Assembly: GCA_963205175.1 (NCBI GenBank)
Contig: CAUJIW010000112.1
Location: 1-32,976 of the forward strand
Origin: Pseudomonadota bacterium
GTDB lineage: Bacteria; Pseudomonadota; Alphaproteobacteria; Sphingomonadales; Sphingomonadaceae
DNA length: 32,976 bases
Direction: 5' to 3'
Part shown: positions 1-6,933 of the stretch, piece by piece
Layout of the letters: the number at the start of each line of letters is the position of its first letter
Numbering within the stretch: the stretch's first letter is position 1
The notes under the pieces: generated by a model
Database searches by the model: none
Told to the model about the DNA's origin: nothing
The model's input: only the letters and a program-made list of their open reading frames with translations
Translations under genes and position numbers: made by a program

Positions 1-750
1 GACCACGGCGGCCAGCCGCGCCTGGGTTGCCGGACTGTTGAGAAATTCGCTGAGCTGCGCCATCTCGCGCACCATCACTTCGCGCACGCGGGCCTCGACG
101 CCCTCGCGCATCAACGCCTTGGTGGCGATCAGCGACGGCGACGACAGATCGGCCATCGCCGCGCAGGCGGCCTGCGCGCGCGCCAGCGCGGTGCCGGTCG
201 CCACCACCTCGCTCGCCAGCCCGATGTCGCGGGCGTCGTGCGCCGACATCGGCTCGCCCAGCAGCAGCCAGCGGGCGGCGCGCGCGTGACCGGCCATGCG
301 CGGCAGCAGCAATGACGAGGCGAATTCCGGCACCAGCCCCAGCCTGGCGAACGGCAGCAGCAGCGTCGCGTCCGGTTCGAGATAGACCAGATCGCAATGC
401 AGCAGCAGCGTGGCGCCAATGCCGACGGCGCGCCCGGCCACCGCCGCCACCACCGGCTTGGGAAACGCCGCCAGCGCCTGCATGAACCGGAACCCCGGCC
501 GTTCGTCCATCGGCAAGGCGCGCACAGCCTGGAGGCCGGCGATGTCGTTGCCGGCACAGAAGGTCGCGCCCTCCGCCGACAGCAGCACCGTCGTCAGCGT
601 GTCGTCCGCGGCGGCCGTGGCCAGTGCCGCGCGCAGGCCATCGTACATCGCCGGATTGATGGCGTTGCGCGCCTGCGGCCGGTGCAGGCGCAGATGCAGC
701 GTGGCGCCTTCCCGCGCCACCTGCAGGTCGTCCGGGACGGCGTCAGCCAC
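1..750 (-). CDS. Enoyl-CoA hydratase/isomerase family protein (partial, 3' end beyond window)
   Basis: Crotonase-fold protein; 250 residues are visible and the stop codon lies before base 1, so at most a few residues are missing from a usual length of about 255-265. The start is a GTG at 748-750, 3 bp after the TGA of the upstream SDR gene, which indicates translational coupling. Oxyanion-hole segments are visible as FCAGND (about residues 64-69) and GRAVGIGAT (107-115). The second active-site stretch reads LPFARLGLVPEFASS (about 132-146). The classical hydratase Glu of the PEINLG motif is not there, but there is a Glu at 142 in the VPEFASS position. That pattern resembles delta3,delta2-enoyl-CoA isomerases (ECI2/PECI-like) more than true hydratases. 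It is the last gene of the leftward catabolic operon, so its substrate is presumably an unsaturated acyl-CoA. The family is certain; hydratase versus isomerase is inference. Confidence 0.88.
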   Translation of the reverse strand, partial: MADAVPDDLQVAREGATLHLRLHRPQARNAINPAMYDGLRAALATAAADDTLTTVLLSAEGATFCAGNDIAGLQAVRALPMDERPGFRFMQALAAFPKPVVAAVAGRAVGIGATLLLHCDLVYLEPDATLLLPFARLGLVPEFASSLLLPRMAGHARAARWLLLGEPMSAHDARDIGLASEVVATGTALARAQAACAAMADLSSPSLIATKALMREGVEARVREVMVREMAQLSEFLNSPATQARLAAVV

Positions 751-753
751 GGT

Positions 754-1530
754 TCAGGCCGTGATGTGGAAGCCGCCATCGACGGCCAGATGCTGGCCGG
801 TGATGTAGCTGGCCGCATCGGTGAGCAGGAACCAGGTCGCCGGGGCCACTTCGTCGGCGGCAGAGAAGCGCCCCAGCGGAATCTGGCGGATGTAGCGCTC
901 GCGGAACCGTTCGTCGCGGATGGTCTCGGTCATCGGCGTCTCCACCACGCCATAGCAGACACTGTTGACGTTGATGCCGTGGCGGGCCCATTCGCGCGCC
1001 GCCGACATCGTCAGACCCAGCACACCGGACTTGGCGGCGCCGTAATTGATCTGGCCGATGGTGCCGCGCCGGCCGGCGTCGGAGGAGATGTTGACGATGC
1101 GCCCCGGCGCCGCGTCACCCCGCTCGGCCTTGGCGATCAGCGCCCGGCCGACCGCGCGCAGGCAGATGAAGGCCCCGGTGAGATTGACATCGATCACCTG
1201 CCGCCAGCGGTCCAGCGTCATTTCATGCGCCATCGCCGCGCGCACGATGCCGGCGTTGTTGATGAGGCCGTGCAGATCGCCGAACTGTTCCAGCGTCGTG
1301 GCGACGCACGCCTCCACCGCCGCCTCGTCGGTGACATCCAGCGCGCAGATGCGCAAACCGGACTCCGGGCGCTCGGCCGCCAGCGTTTCCAGCGCCGCCC
1401 GGTTGGCGTCCACCGCGACAATCCGCGCGCCGTGATCGAGGCCGTATTCCACCAGCGCGCGGCCGACACCCTGCGCACCGCCGGTGACGATGAAAGTCCG
1501 GTCCGCAAGCCCGAACGCCTTGTTGTCCAT
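754..1530 (-). CDS. SDR family oxidoreductase (FabG-like, NAD-type 3-hydroxyacyl dehydrogenase)
   Basis: Classical short-chain dehydrogenase of 258 residues, the normal length. The Rossmann glycine motif TGGAQGVG is at 16-23, NNAG at 91-94, the catalytic Ser at about 149/150, Tyr163 and Lys167 (YxxxK), and the C-terminal GQHLAVDGG is typical. An Asp at position 41, at the end of beta-2 (VAVDAN), favours NAD(H) over NADP(H). It starts at ATG 1530, 27 bp after the thiolase stop, and its own stop nearly touches the next gene, so it sits in the middle of a four-gene operon. In this context it probably oxidises a 3-hydroxyacyl-CoA or a cyclic alcohol before thiolysis. The exact substrate cannot be read from sequence. 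Confidence 0.93.
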   Translation of the reverse strand: MDNKAFGLADRTFIVTGGAQGVGRALVEYGLDHGARIVAVDANRAALETLAAERPESGLRICALDVTDEAAVEACVATTLEQFGDLHGLINNAGIVRAAMAHEMTLDRWRQVIDVNLTGAFICLRAVGRALIAKAERGDAAPGRIVNISSDAGRRGTIGQINYGAAKSGVLGLTMSAAREWARHGINVNSVCYGVVETPMTETIRDERFRERYIRQIPLGRFSAADEVAPATWFLLTDAASYITGQHLAVDGGFHITA

Positions 1531-1557
1531 GCTGTATCCCGTCGATGAAGTTGAGGA

Positions 1558-2757
1558 TCACAACGTCCCGATGACCGACACGCTGCACACATTCTTGTTG
1601 GGGAAGCCGCCGAGGTTGTGGGTCAGCCCCAGTTTCGGCGCGGCGAGCTGGCGCTCGCCGGCGCGGCCGAGCAGCTGGAGATAGAGTTCATAGACCATGC
1701 GCAACCCCGTCGCGCCGATGGGATGGCCGAAGCATTTGAGCCCGCCATCGACATTGCACGGCATCGCGCCATCGCGGTCGAAGCGGCCATCGAGCACGGC
1801 ACGCCAGCCCTGCCCGACGTCGGCCAGGCCGAGATCCTCCATGGTCACCAGTTCGGTGATGGAGAAGCAGTCGTGTACCTCGATCAGATCGAGCTCGGCG
1901 CGCGGGTCGACGATGCCGGCTTCCTGGTAGGCCCGCCGCGAGGCGATGCGCGTGGTGTGGGCATAGCTGCCATCCCAGGAATCGAAGCCCGCCTCCGAAC
2001 CGTTGCTCAGCGCCAGCTGCATCGCCTTGACGCTGACCAGCGTGCCGCTCCTGCCAAGCTGGCGCGCCATCTCCGGCGTGGTGACGATGGCGCAGGCCGA
2101 GCCATCGGAAACGCCGCAGCAGTCATACAGCCCCAGCGGATGGGCGATCATCGGCGCCTTGAGAATCTGCTCGTGGGTCAGCCGATTGCGCAGATGCGCC
2201 TTGGGATTGAGCGCGCCATTGTCATGGCTTTTCTTCGAGACATGCGCCATCGCCGCCTTGAGATCGTCGAGCGCGACGCCGTGACGGGCGACATAGGCGC
2301 TGGCGAACTGCGCGAAGCTGCCGGGCGCCGTCACCGAGGGAAACCACAGATCCTCGAAGGTGCCCTTGGTGCGTTCCGGCAGGCCGCCGTAGCCGGTGTC
2401 CTTGAGCTTCTCCACCCCCAGCGCCAGCGCGATGTCGTAGGCGCCCGAGGCGACGCCATAGACCGCGCCGCGCAGCGCCTCGGTGCCGGTGGCGCACATG
2501 TTTTCCACCCGCGTCGCCGCGATATTGGGCAACCGCAGGGCCGAGGCCAGCGACAGGGCCGACTTGCTCAGGCTCTGCTCGTCGGTCGACAGGCCGAACC
2601 ATGCCGCCTCGATGCGGTCGCGCGGGATGCCGGCGTCGGTCAGCGCCTCGCTGAACGCCTCCAGCATCAGATCTTCCGCGCTGCACTCCCACCGCTCGCC
2701 AAAGCGCGAACAGCCCATGCCCAGAATGACGACCTTGTCCTTGATACCCGTGGCCAT
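1558..2757 (-). CDS. Thiolase family protein (SCP-x/Ltp-type acetyl-CoA acetyltransferase)
   Basis: Thiolase-superfamily protein of 399 residues. The start at ATG 2757 is chosen over an upstream in-frame start at 2814 because AGAAGGAA lies just before it and because the longer version would run into the upstream coding region. The nucleophilic Cys is C88 in NMCATGTEA. The C-terminal half carries EVHDCFS (293-299), GHPIGATG with the catalytic His at 345, and HNLGG (380-384). The HDCF and HNLGG signatures are those of the sterol-carrier-protein-x/lipid-transfer-protein thiolase branch, which acts in steroid and branched-chain side-chain degradation, often together with a DUF35/OB-fold protein. 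Such an OB-fold domain is fused to the product of the gene immediately upstream (17-bp gap). Role: CoA-dependent cleavage of a 3-oxoacyl-CoA, or a retro-aldol-type reaction as in Ltp2; which one is open. Confidence 0.93.
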   Translation of the reverse strand: MATGIKDKVVILGMGCSRFGERWECSAEDLMLEAFSEALTDAGIPRDRIEAAWFGLSTDEQSLSKSALSLASALRLPNIAATRVENMCATGTEALRGAVYGVASGAYDIALALGVEKLKDTGYGGLPERTKGTFEDLWFPSVTAPGSFAQFASAYVARHGVALDDLKAAMAHVSKKSHDNGALNPKAHLRNRLTHEQILKAPMIAHPLGLYDCCGVSDGSACAIVTTPEMARQLGRSGTLVSVKAMQLALSNGSEAGFDSWDGSYAHTTRIASRRAYQEAGIVDPRAELDLIEVHDCFSITELVTMEDLGLADVGQGWRAVLDGRFDRDGAMPCNVDGGLKCFGHPIGATGLRMVYELYLQLLGRAGERQLAAPKLGLTHNLGGFPNKNVCSVSVIGTL

Positions 2758-2774
2758 TTTTCGTTCCTTCTCGA

Positions 2775-4226
2775 TCAGGCCGACAGGCGGCGCGGCGGCA
2801 CGGCCTTCCAGCAATAGCGGCGGAAGCCGCGCCGGGCGTCGACGTCCTTGAGCCGGAAGGCGAGCGCCAGCGGCGTGTCGACCGCCAGCGCGCCGGGCGC
2901 GAAGTCGCTGAACTCCAGCATGGTGACGCCACCGCCGGCGAAGCGGACATTGCCGTACATCAGCGGCGGACTGTAGGAGAGCGCCAGCCAGTCCTCGGTG
3001 ATGGATTTAACCGTCGCCGCCTTGTCGGCGAACGGCTCCGCCACCTGGGTGTCGGTCTGCCGGCAATCGGGGTTGACGCACACGCGGGTGCGCGGAAACT
3101 GGGCGGTATCGCAGGCCGTGCAACGACCGCCGACGAAGCCGGTCACCGTCTGGCGATGGCGGAAAAAAGCCGACTGGGCGGTGCGGTTGTCCCGCTCGGC
3201 CCGCATGCCCCAGTCCAGCGCCAGCGCGCCGCTGAACGACAGGAAGCGCAGGTAGTTGTCGTCCGTCGTACCATCGGCGAGCATCTGCGCGGCACCCACC
3301 ATCGCACCGGCCCGGCCGATCGCATCGGTTGCCCGCAGCAGCAGCGTCTCCGCGCCCTGACCGTAGCCGACCACCAGGATCAGGTCGCCCGGCGCCGCCG
3401 ATTGCAGCGCCAGCGTCAGCAGCAGCAGCGGATGGGCACAGCCGCTGTCGCCGCACGGCTCGATCAGATCGTCAACAATCGCCGCCGCCGCCAGGCCGCA
3501 TTTCGCGGCAATCGCTTCGGCCTCCCGGCGCGGGAAACCGGCCATCACCACCCGGGCGACCGCCGCGCCGGCAACGCCGGCCCGCGTCAGCGTCGCCTCG
3601 ATGGCGCGCGGCAGAATGCGCAGCGCGCCCATGTCGCGGGCCCAGCGTTCTTCCAGCGCGTAATCAAAATCCGCGTCGCTGGCGCGATAGTGATCGACAA
3701 AATCCACCGACAGGGCGTGGCCGGCGACGAACTCGGCCAGCACCTCGCCCTCCCCCACCACCAGCGCGGCCGCCGCGTCGCCCACCCGCATTTCCTGCGC
3801 GCTGGCGGGCCGGGTGTGACGCTTGTCGGCGGCGACCACCAGGCTGGTCTGCGGCCGCTCGAACGCCGCCCGCAGCGCCGCCACGCCGGCGCGCAGCGAA
3901 CCGCCGAGGTCGGCCGTCGCCAGCGTGTCGGGCAGCGCCAGCGCCTCGCCGATCAGCGTCGCGTTCTGGCGGTCGGCGAACGGCATGGTGGTGGAGGCGA
4001 CGCTGAGCGCCGCCACCGCCGGCATATCCAGCGCGGCCAGCGCCTGAGCCCCGGCGGCCACCGCCATGGTCAGGCTGTCCTCGTCCTGGCCACAGATCGC
4101 CCGCGTGCCGCGCGCCAGCGCCTTGAGGTTGGGGTTGGCCCAGGCGTGTGCCGCCGCGATCGCCCGCCGGTCGAGGCGCCGACGCGGCACATAGGCGCCG
4201 AAGGACAGGATACCGCGTCTCGTCAC
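2775..4226 (-). CDS. HMG-CoA synthase-like protein fused to a zinc-ribbon/OB-fold (DUF35) domain
   Basis: A 483-residue two-part protein. Residues 1 to about 345 form a thiolase-fold domain like the 3-hydroxy-3-methylglutaryl-CoA synthase family (SFGAYVPRRRL near the N terminus, GDSGCAHP at 259-266, VVGYGQGAE at 286-293). Residues about 363-483 are a DUF35 module: a zinc ribbon with cysteines 369, 372, 383 and 388, then an OB-fold. Where HMG-CoA synthases carry the acylated Cys, this protein reads DLGGSLRAG (106-114), with no Cys, so ordinary synthase chemistry is doubtful. It may instead be a partner or scaffold for the thiolase encoded next, since DUF35 proteins form complexes with thiolases. 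The start is a GTG at 4224-4226 with AAGAGG upstream. It is the first gene of the leftward operon. The catalytic role is unknown. Confidence 0.88.
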   Translation of the reverse strand: MTRRGILSFGAYVPRRRLDRRAIAAAHAWANPNLKALARGTRAICGQDEDSLTMAVAAGAQALAALDMPAVAALSVASTTMPFADRQNATLIGEALALPDTLATADLGGSLRAGVAALRAAFERPQTSLVVAADKRHTRPASAQEMRVGDAAAALVVGEGEVLAEFVAGHALSVDFVDHYRASDADFDYALEERWARDMGALRILPRAIEATLTRAGVAGAAVARVVMAGFPRREAEAIAAKCGLAAAAIVDDLIEPCGDSGCAHPLLLLTLALQSAAPGDLILVVGYGQGAETLLLRATDAIGRAGAMVGAAQMLADGTTDDNYLRFLSFSGALALDWGMRAERDNRTAQSAFFRHRQTVTGFVGGRCTACDTAQFPRTRVCVNPDCRQTDTQVAEPFADKAATVKSITEDWLALSYSPPLMYGNVRFAGGGVTMLEFSDFAPGALAVDTPLALAFRLKDVDARRGFRRYCWKAVPPRRLSA

Positions 4227-4527
4227 AGGCAGACCTCTTGATGAAAATTGCGCGACAGCAGCGATGCCGCATGACCGCTCCTGCCGGAGGCGGCCATGCC
4301 AGGTGGGCCGGTGCTAGACGCTGGCGCGCTCAGCTTGAACTCGCATCGCCCGCATGTTGGGCGGCGGCATTTTTCGGGCCCGTTGCGAGTTGGATGTGAG
4401 CCCGCCAGCGCCTAGCCCGAGGAGGCATCGCGCCCATCAGACGCGCCGCGATAAGGCCGCGCCGTGCGGCACCGGCGGCGACCGACACCACAACCGCGAG
4501 AACCGATCAGCTTGGGGAACAGGGATC
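4227..4527. other. Intergenic region between divergent operons
   Basis: About 300 bp without a convincing gene between the divergent HMG-CoA-synthase-like and acyl-CoA dehydrogenase genes, so it must hold both promoters. It contains an 8-bp inverted repeat, AACTCGCA (4338-4345) and TGCGAGTT (4384-4391), with a 38-bp spacer. No clear sigma-70 promoter was recognised. The AAATC-N4-GATTT dyads found near the tetR gene are absent here. Confidence 0.5.
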
Positions 4528-5703
4528 ATGGACATGCAGACCGACATTCGTGACGAGGCCGAACACGTCGGCATGTTGCGCGACACGCTGCGCCGCTTCA
4601 TCGACAAGGAAATGCCGCGCCCGCTGGTGCAGCAGTGGGACAAGCGCAACGAGTTCCCCCGCGACGTCCACGACAAGCTGGTGGCGCTGGGCCTGACCGG
4701 CCTCACCGTGCCCGAGGCCTATGGCGGCAGCGGCCGCGACATCACCGCGACCATCATGGTGATCGAGGAACTGTGCTCGCGCTCAATGGCCGTGGGCTGC
4801 GCCTATATTCAGGCCGCCTGCTATGCCGGTCTGAACCTGTGCGAGGTGGCAAGTGACGCCCAGAAAGCCGCCCTGCTGCCGCGCGTCGCCAGCGAGGGGC
4901 TAATGTTCGCCTACGGCTTCACCGAACCCGACGTCGGCGCCGATCTGGCCAGCGTCCGCACGACGGGCGAGCGTGACGGCGAGGCGCTGGTCATCAACGG
5001 CAACAAGCGGTTCTGCTCCGGTGCCGCCATATCCGAGTATATCTACGCGCTGGTGCGCACCGGGCCCGCCGATGAAAAATACAAGAACCTGTCGCTGGTG
5101 CTGATTCCGCCCACCGCGCCCGGCGTCACGCTGGAGGCGCAGGACACGCTGGGGCTGAAGGGCGGCGGCACCTATGATGTGAACTTCACCGATGTGCGTA
5201 TTCCGCTGGACAATGTGGTGGGCGGCGCCGATGGCTGGAACGACGGCTGGACGCGCCTGGTCGGGCCGGGGCTCGACGTCGAGAAGCTAGAGGTCGCCGC
5301 CATGGCGCTGGGCATCGCGCGCGGCGCGGTGCAGGATGCCTGGGATTATGCCCAGCAGCGCGTCCAGTTCGGCAAGCCGATCTGCACCATCCAGTCGATC
5401 CGCCACATGCTGGCCGACGCACGTACCAAGTTCGAAGCCTGCCGGCTGATGACCTACAACGCCGCCCGGCTGATCGACGCCCGCCAGCCGGCGGCGGTGG
5501 AAACCTCGATGGCCAAGCTGTTCGTCTGCGAGACCGCCAAGGAGATCGTGCTGAGCTGCCAGCAGATCATGGGCGCCTATGGCTATGTCCGCGACTTCGA
5601 CATGGAACGCTATGTCCGCGACATTCTGGTGATGCCGATCCTCGGCGGCTCGTCGGCGATCCAGCGCAACAACATCGCCAACCGGCTGCGGCTGCCGCGC
5701 TGA
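4528..5703 (+). CDS. Acyl-CoA dehydrogenase family protein
   Basis: FAD-dependent acyl-CoA dehydrogenase of 391 residues, normal length. The start ATG 4528 is preferred over an in-frame start at 4354 because the upstream part is not protein-like and an AGGGA site precedes 4528. Family signatures are YGFTEPDVGADLASVRT (129-145), QRVQFGKPI (277-285) and QQIMGAYGYVRD (345-356). The usual YEGT Glu near the C terminus is replaced by GG (ILGGSSAIQ, 371-379). A Glu at 252 in LDVEKLEVAA lies where isovaleryl-CoA and long-chain enzymes carry their catalytic base, so the enzyme is probably active with the alternative base. It introduces a trans-2 double bond in an acyl-CoA and passes electrons to ETF. 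It is co-oriented with the thioesterase 11 bp downstream. Confidence 0.93.
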   Translation: MDMQTDIRDEAEHVGMLRDTLRRFIDKEMPRPLVQQWDKRNEFPRDVHDKLVALGLTGLTVPEAYGGSGRDITATIMVIEELCSRSMAVGCAYIQAACYAGLNLCEVASDAQKAALLPRVASEGLMFAYGFTEPDVGADLASVRTTGERDGEALVINGNKRFCSGAAISEYIYALVRTGPADEKYKNLSLVLIPPTAPGVTLEAQDTLGLKGGGTYDVNFTDVRIPLDNVVGGADGWNDGWTRLVGPGLDVEKLEVAAMALGIARGAVQDAWDYAQQRVQFGKPICTIQSIRHMLADARTKFEACRLMTYNAARLIDARQPAAVETSMAKLFVCETAKEIVLSCQQIMGAYGYVRDFDMERYVRDILVMPILGGSSAIQRNNIANRLRLPR

Positions 5704-5714
5704 CCGGCGGGCTC

Positions 5715-6125
5715 ATGGGCGGCGTCGATGGCTTCAACGCCCTGCTCGGCCTGAACCTGGCCGGCGCGCAAGACGGCGCGTTCGTGGTGACGCTGGAGGC
5801 GGACGCCCGGCACCTGCACGAGCAGGGCACGGTTCACGGCGGCGTGCTGCTGGCACTGCTGGATACCGCCATGGCGCGCGCCGCCCGCGCCCACTGTCCG
5901 GCCGGCCACTACGCGCCGACGCTGGACCTGCAGGCGCACTTCCTCCGCCCGGCCAGTCCGGGGCGCCTGACCGCGCGGGCGCGCGTCCGCCACGCCGGAC
6001 GGCGCCGGCTGCTGGTGGCGGCGGAGGTGCATGACCCGGCGGACCGGCTGATCGCCACGGCGACCGCGACGCTGATGCCGACGCCGCTGGCAAGCCAGTG
6101 CGGCGCCGATCACAGCAAGGGCTAG
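5715..6125 (+). CDS. PaaI-type hotdog-fold thioesterase
   Basis: A 136-residue single hotdog domain. The PaaI/4HBT signature is visible as HEQGTVHGGVLLALLDTAMA (about residues 34-53), where HGG and the Asp in LLDTAMA belong to the active-site region; a beta-sheet second half follows (LDLQAHFLRPASPG). Proteins of this group hydrolyse acyl-CoA thioesters and often free CoA from dead-end intermediates of aromatic or alicyclic catabolism. The start ATG 5715 lies 11 bp after the dehydrogenase stop, so the two are probably cotranscribed. Its stop codon overlaps that of the convergent tetR gene through a shared CTAG (6122-6125). Confidence 0.9.
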   Translation: MGGVDGFNALLGLNLAGAQDGAFVVTLEADARHLHEQGTVHGGVLLALLDTAMARAARAHCPAGHYAPTLDLQAHFLRPASPGRLTARARVRHAGRRRLLVAAEVHDPADRLIATATATLMPTPLASQCGADHSKG

Positions 6126-6793
6126 GCCGGATCGGCCACGTCGGCCAGCAGGCCGCCGGTGGCGAACGCCGCCAGCTCGTCGATCATGGCCAGATCGCCG
6201 CGGCCGCCGCGCACGTCGCCCAGCGCGGTGCGCTGCAGGGCGGTGAGGCCGGAGACGCCATGCACCAGCGTCACCACCGCCATCATGAAGCGCAACCGCA
6301 ACCGGGTCACCGGCACGGCCGGGCACAGCGTCGTCAGCCGGTCGGCCACCCGTTGCAGCCGGGCCTCGAAATGGACGCGCCACAGCGCCTGGATTTCGGG
6401 ATCCTGGTCCATCATCAGCCGTTCGAGAAAACGCAACGCCTTCAGCCCCCACGGATGGTTGTCGCGCAGCTCCAGCTGCGACAGCGCCATCGCCCGCATG
6501 ATCTCGATCACACTGGCCTGCTGCTCGGGCGGCACCGACTCGCCCCACTGCGTGGTGATGAAGTCGAGAATCGCGCTGACCAGCTGCACCCGGCCGCCGA
6601 AATGATAATGCACCGCCCCGGAATTGCGGCAATCCGCCAGTTCGTTGATGCCGCGCAGCGAGGCGCCCTCGACACCGCGCTCGCCGAACAGCTCCATCGC
6701 CGCCAGGATCAGCCGCGTGCGGGTATCCGCCGCCGGTGTTTGTATCCTGCCCGCATCCGCGCCGCGCGCCAACGGCGTGTCCGCCTCGGCCAT
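6122..6793 (-). CDS. TetR/AcrR family transcriptional regulator
   Basis: A 223-residue TetR-type repressor. The DNA-binding domain lies at about residues 24-72: RTRLILAAMELFGERGVEGASLRGI leads into the recognition helix and the hallmark HYHFGGRVQL (YHFG variant of YYHF). The rest is an all-helical ligand-binding domain with no recognisable ligand. The start ATG 6793 has a strong AAGGAG site 8-9 bp upstream. It is divergent from the flavin monooxygenase, and the intergenic region holds two dyads of identical design, so autoregulation plus control of the monooxygenase is the simplest reading. The ligand is probably the substrate or a CoA thioester of this island. Confidence 0.93.
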   Translation of the reverse strand: MAEADTPLARGADAGRIQTPAADTRTRLILAAMELFGERGVEGASLRGINELADCRNSGAVHYHFGGRVQLVSAILDFITTQWGESVPPEQQASVIEIMRAMALSQLELRDNHPWGLKALRFLERLMMDQDPEIQALWRVHFEARLQRVADRLTTLCPAVPVTRLRLRFMMAVVTLVHGVSGLTALQRTALGDVRGGRGDLAMIDELAAFATGGLLADVADPA

Positions 6794-6816
6794 GCCGCCG
6801 CTCCTTCCGGTTCGTT

Positions 6817-6830
6817 AAATCACTTGATTT
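6817..6830. promoter_or_regulatory. Putative TetR operator, dyad 1
   Basis: Inverted repeat AAATC-ACTT-GATTT (arms of 5, spacer of 4), 23 bp upstream of the tetR ATG. It has the same arm sequence and spacing as the dyad at 6853-6866, 36 bp away centre to centre. It stands out as an AT-rich patch in high-GC DNA between two divergent genes, as expected for a TetR-family operator. Confidence 0.7.
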
Positions 6831-6851
6831 CCCTACCACCCGCCCCTAGCC

Positions 6852-6867
6852 TAAATCAACCGATTTA
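6852..6867. promoter_or_regulatory. Putative TetR operator, dyad 2
   Basis: Inverted repeat TAAATC-AACC-GATTTA (arms of 6, spacer of 4), about 66 bp upstream of the monooxygenase ATG. It shares the AAATC-N4-GATTT core with the dyad at 6817-6830. Binding here would be placed to block the rightward monooxygenase promoter. Confidence 0.7.
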
Positions 6868-6933
6868 AGACAGGCCAGCCGCACGCCGGGCAACCGGACG
6901 GCCATCAAGGCCGCATACCGGGGGGAGACAGAC

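Noticed and set aside
397-1548. Long plus-strand frame antisense to the crotonase and SDR genes
   Set aside because: It is the antisense shadow of two clear genes in high-GC DNA and shows no protein family features. The same holds for the long frames opposite the thiolase, SulP and TonB-receptor genes.
4338-4391. AACTCGCA/TGCGAGTT inverted repeat as an operator or terminator
   Set aside because: The 38-bp spacer is long for an operator and an 8-bp match of this kind can arise by chance in a 300-bp gap.
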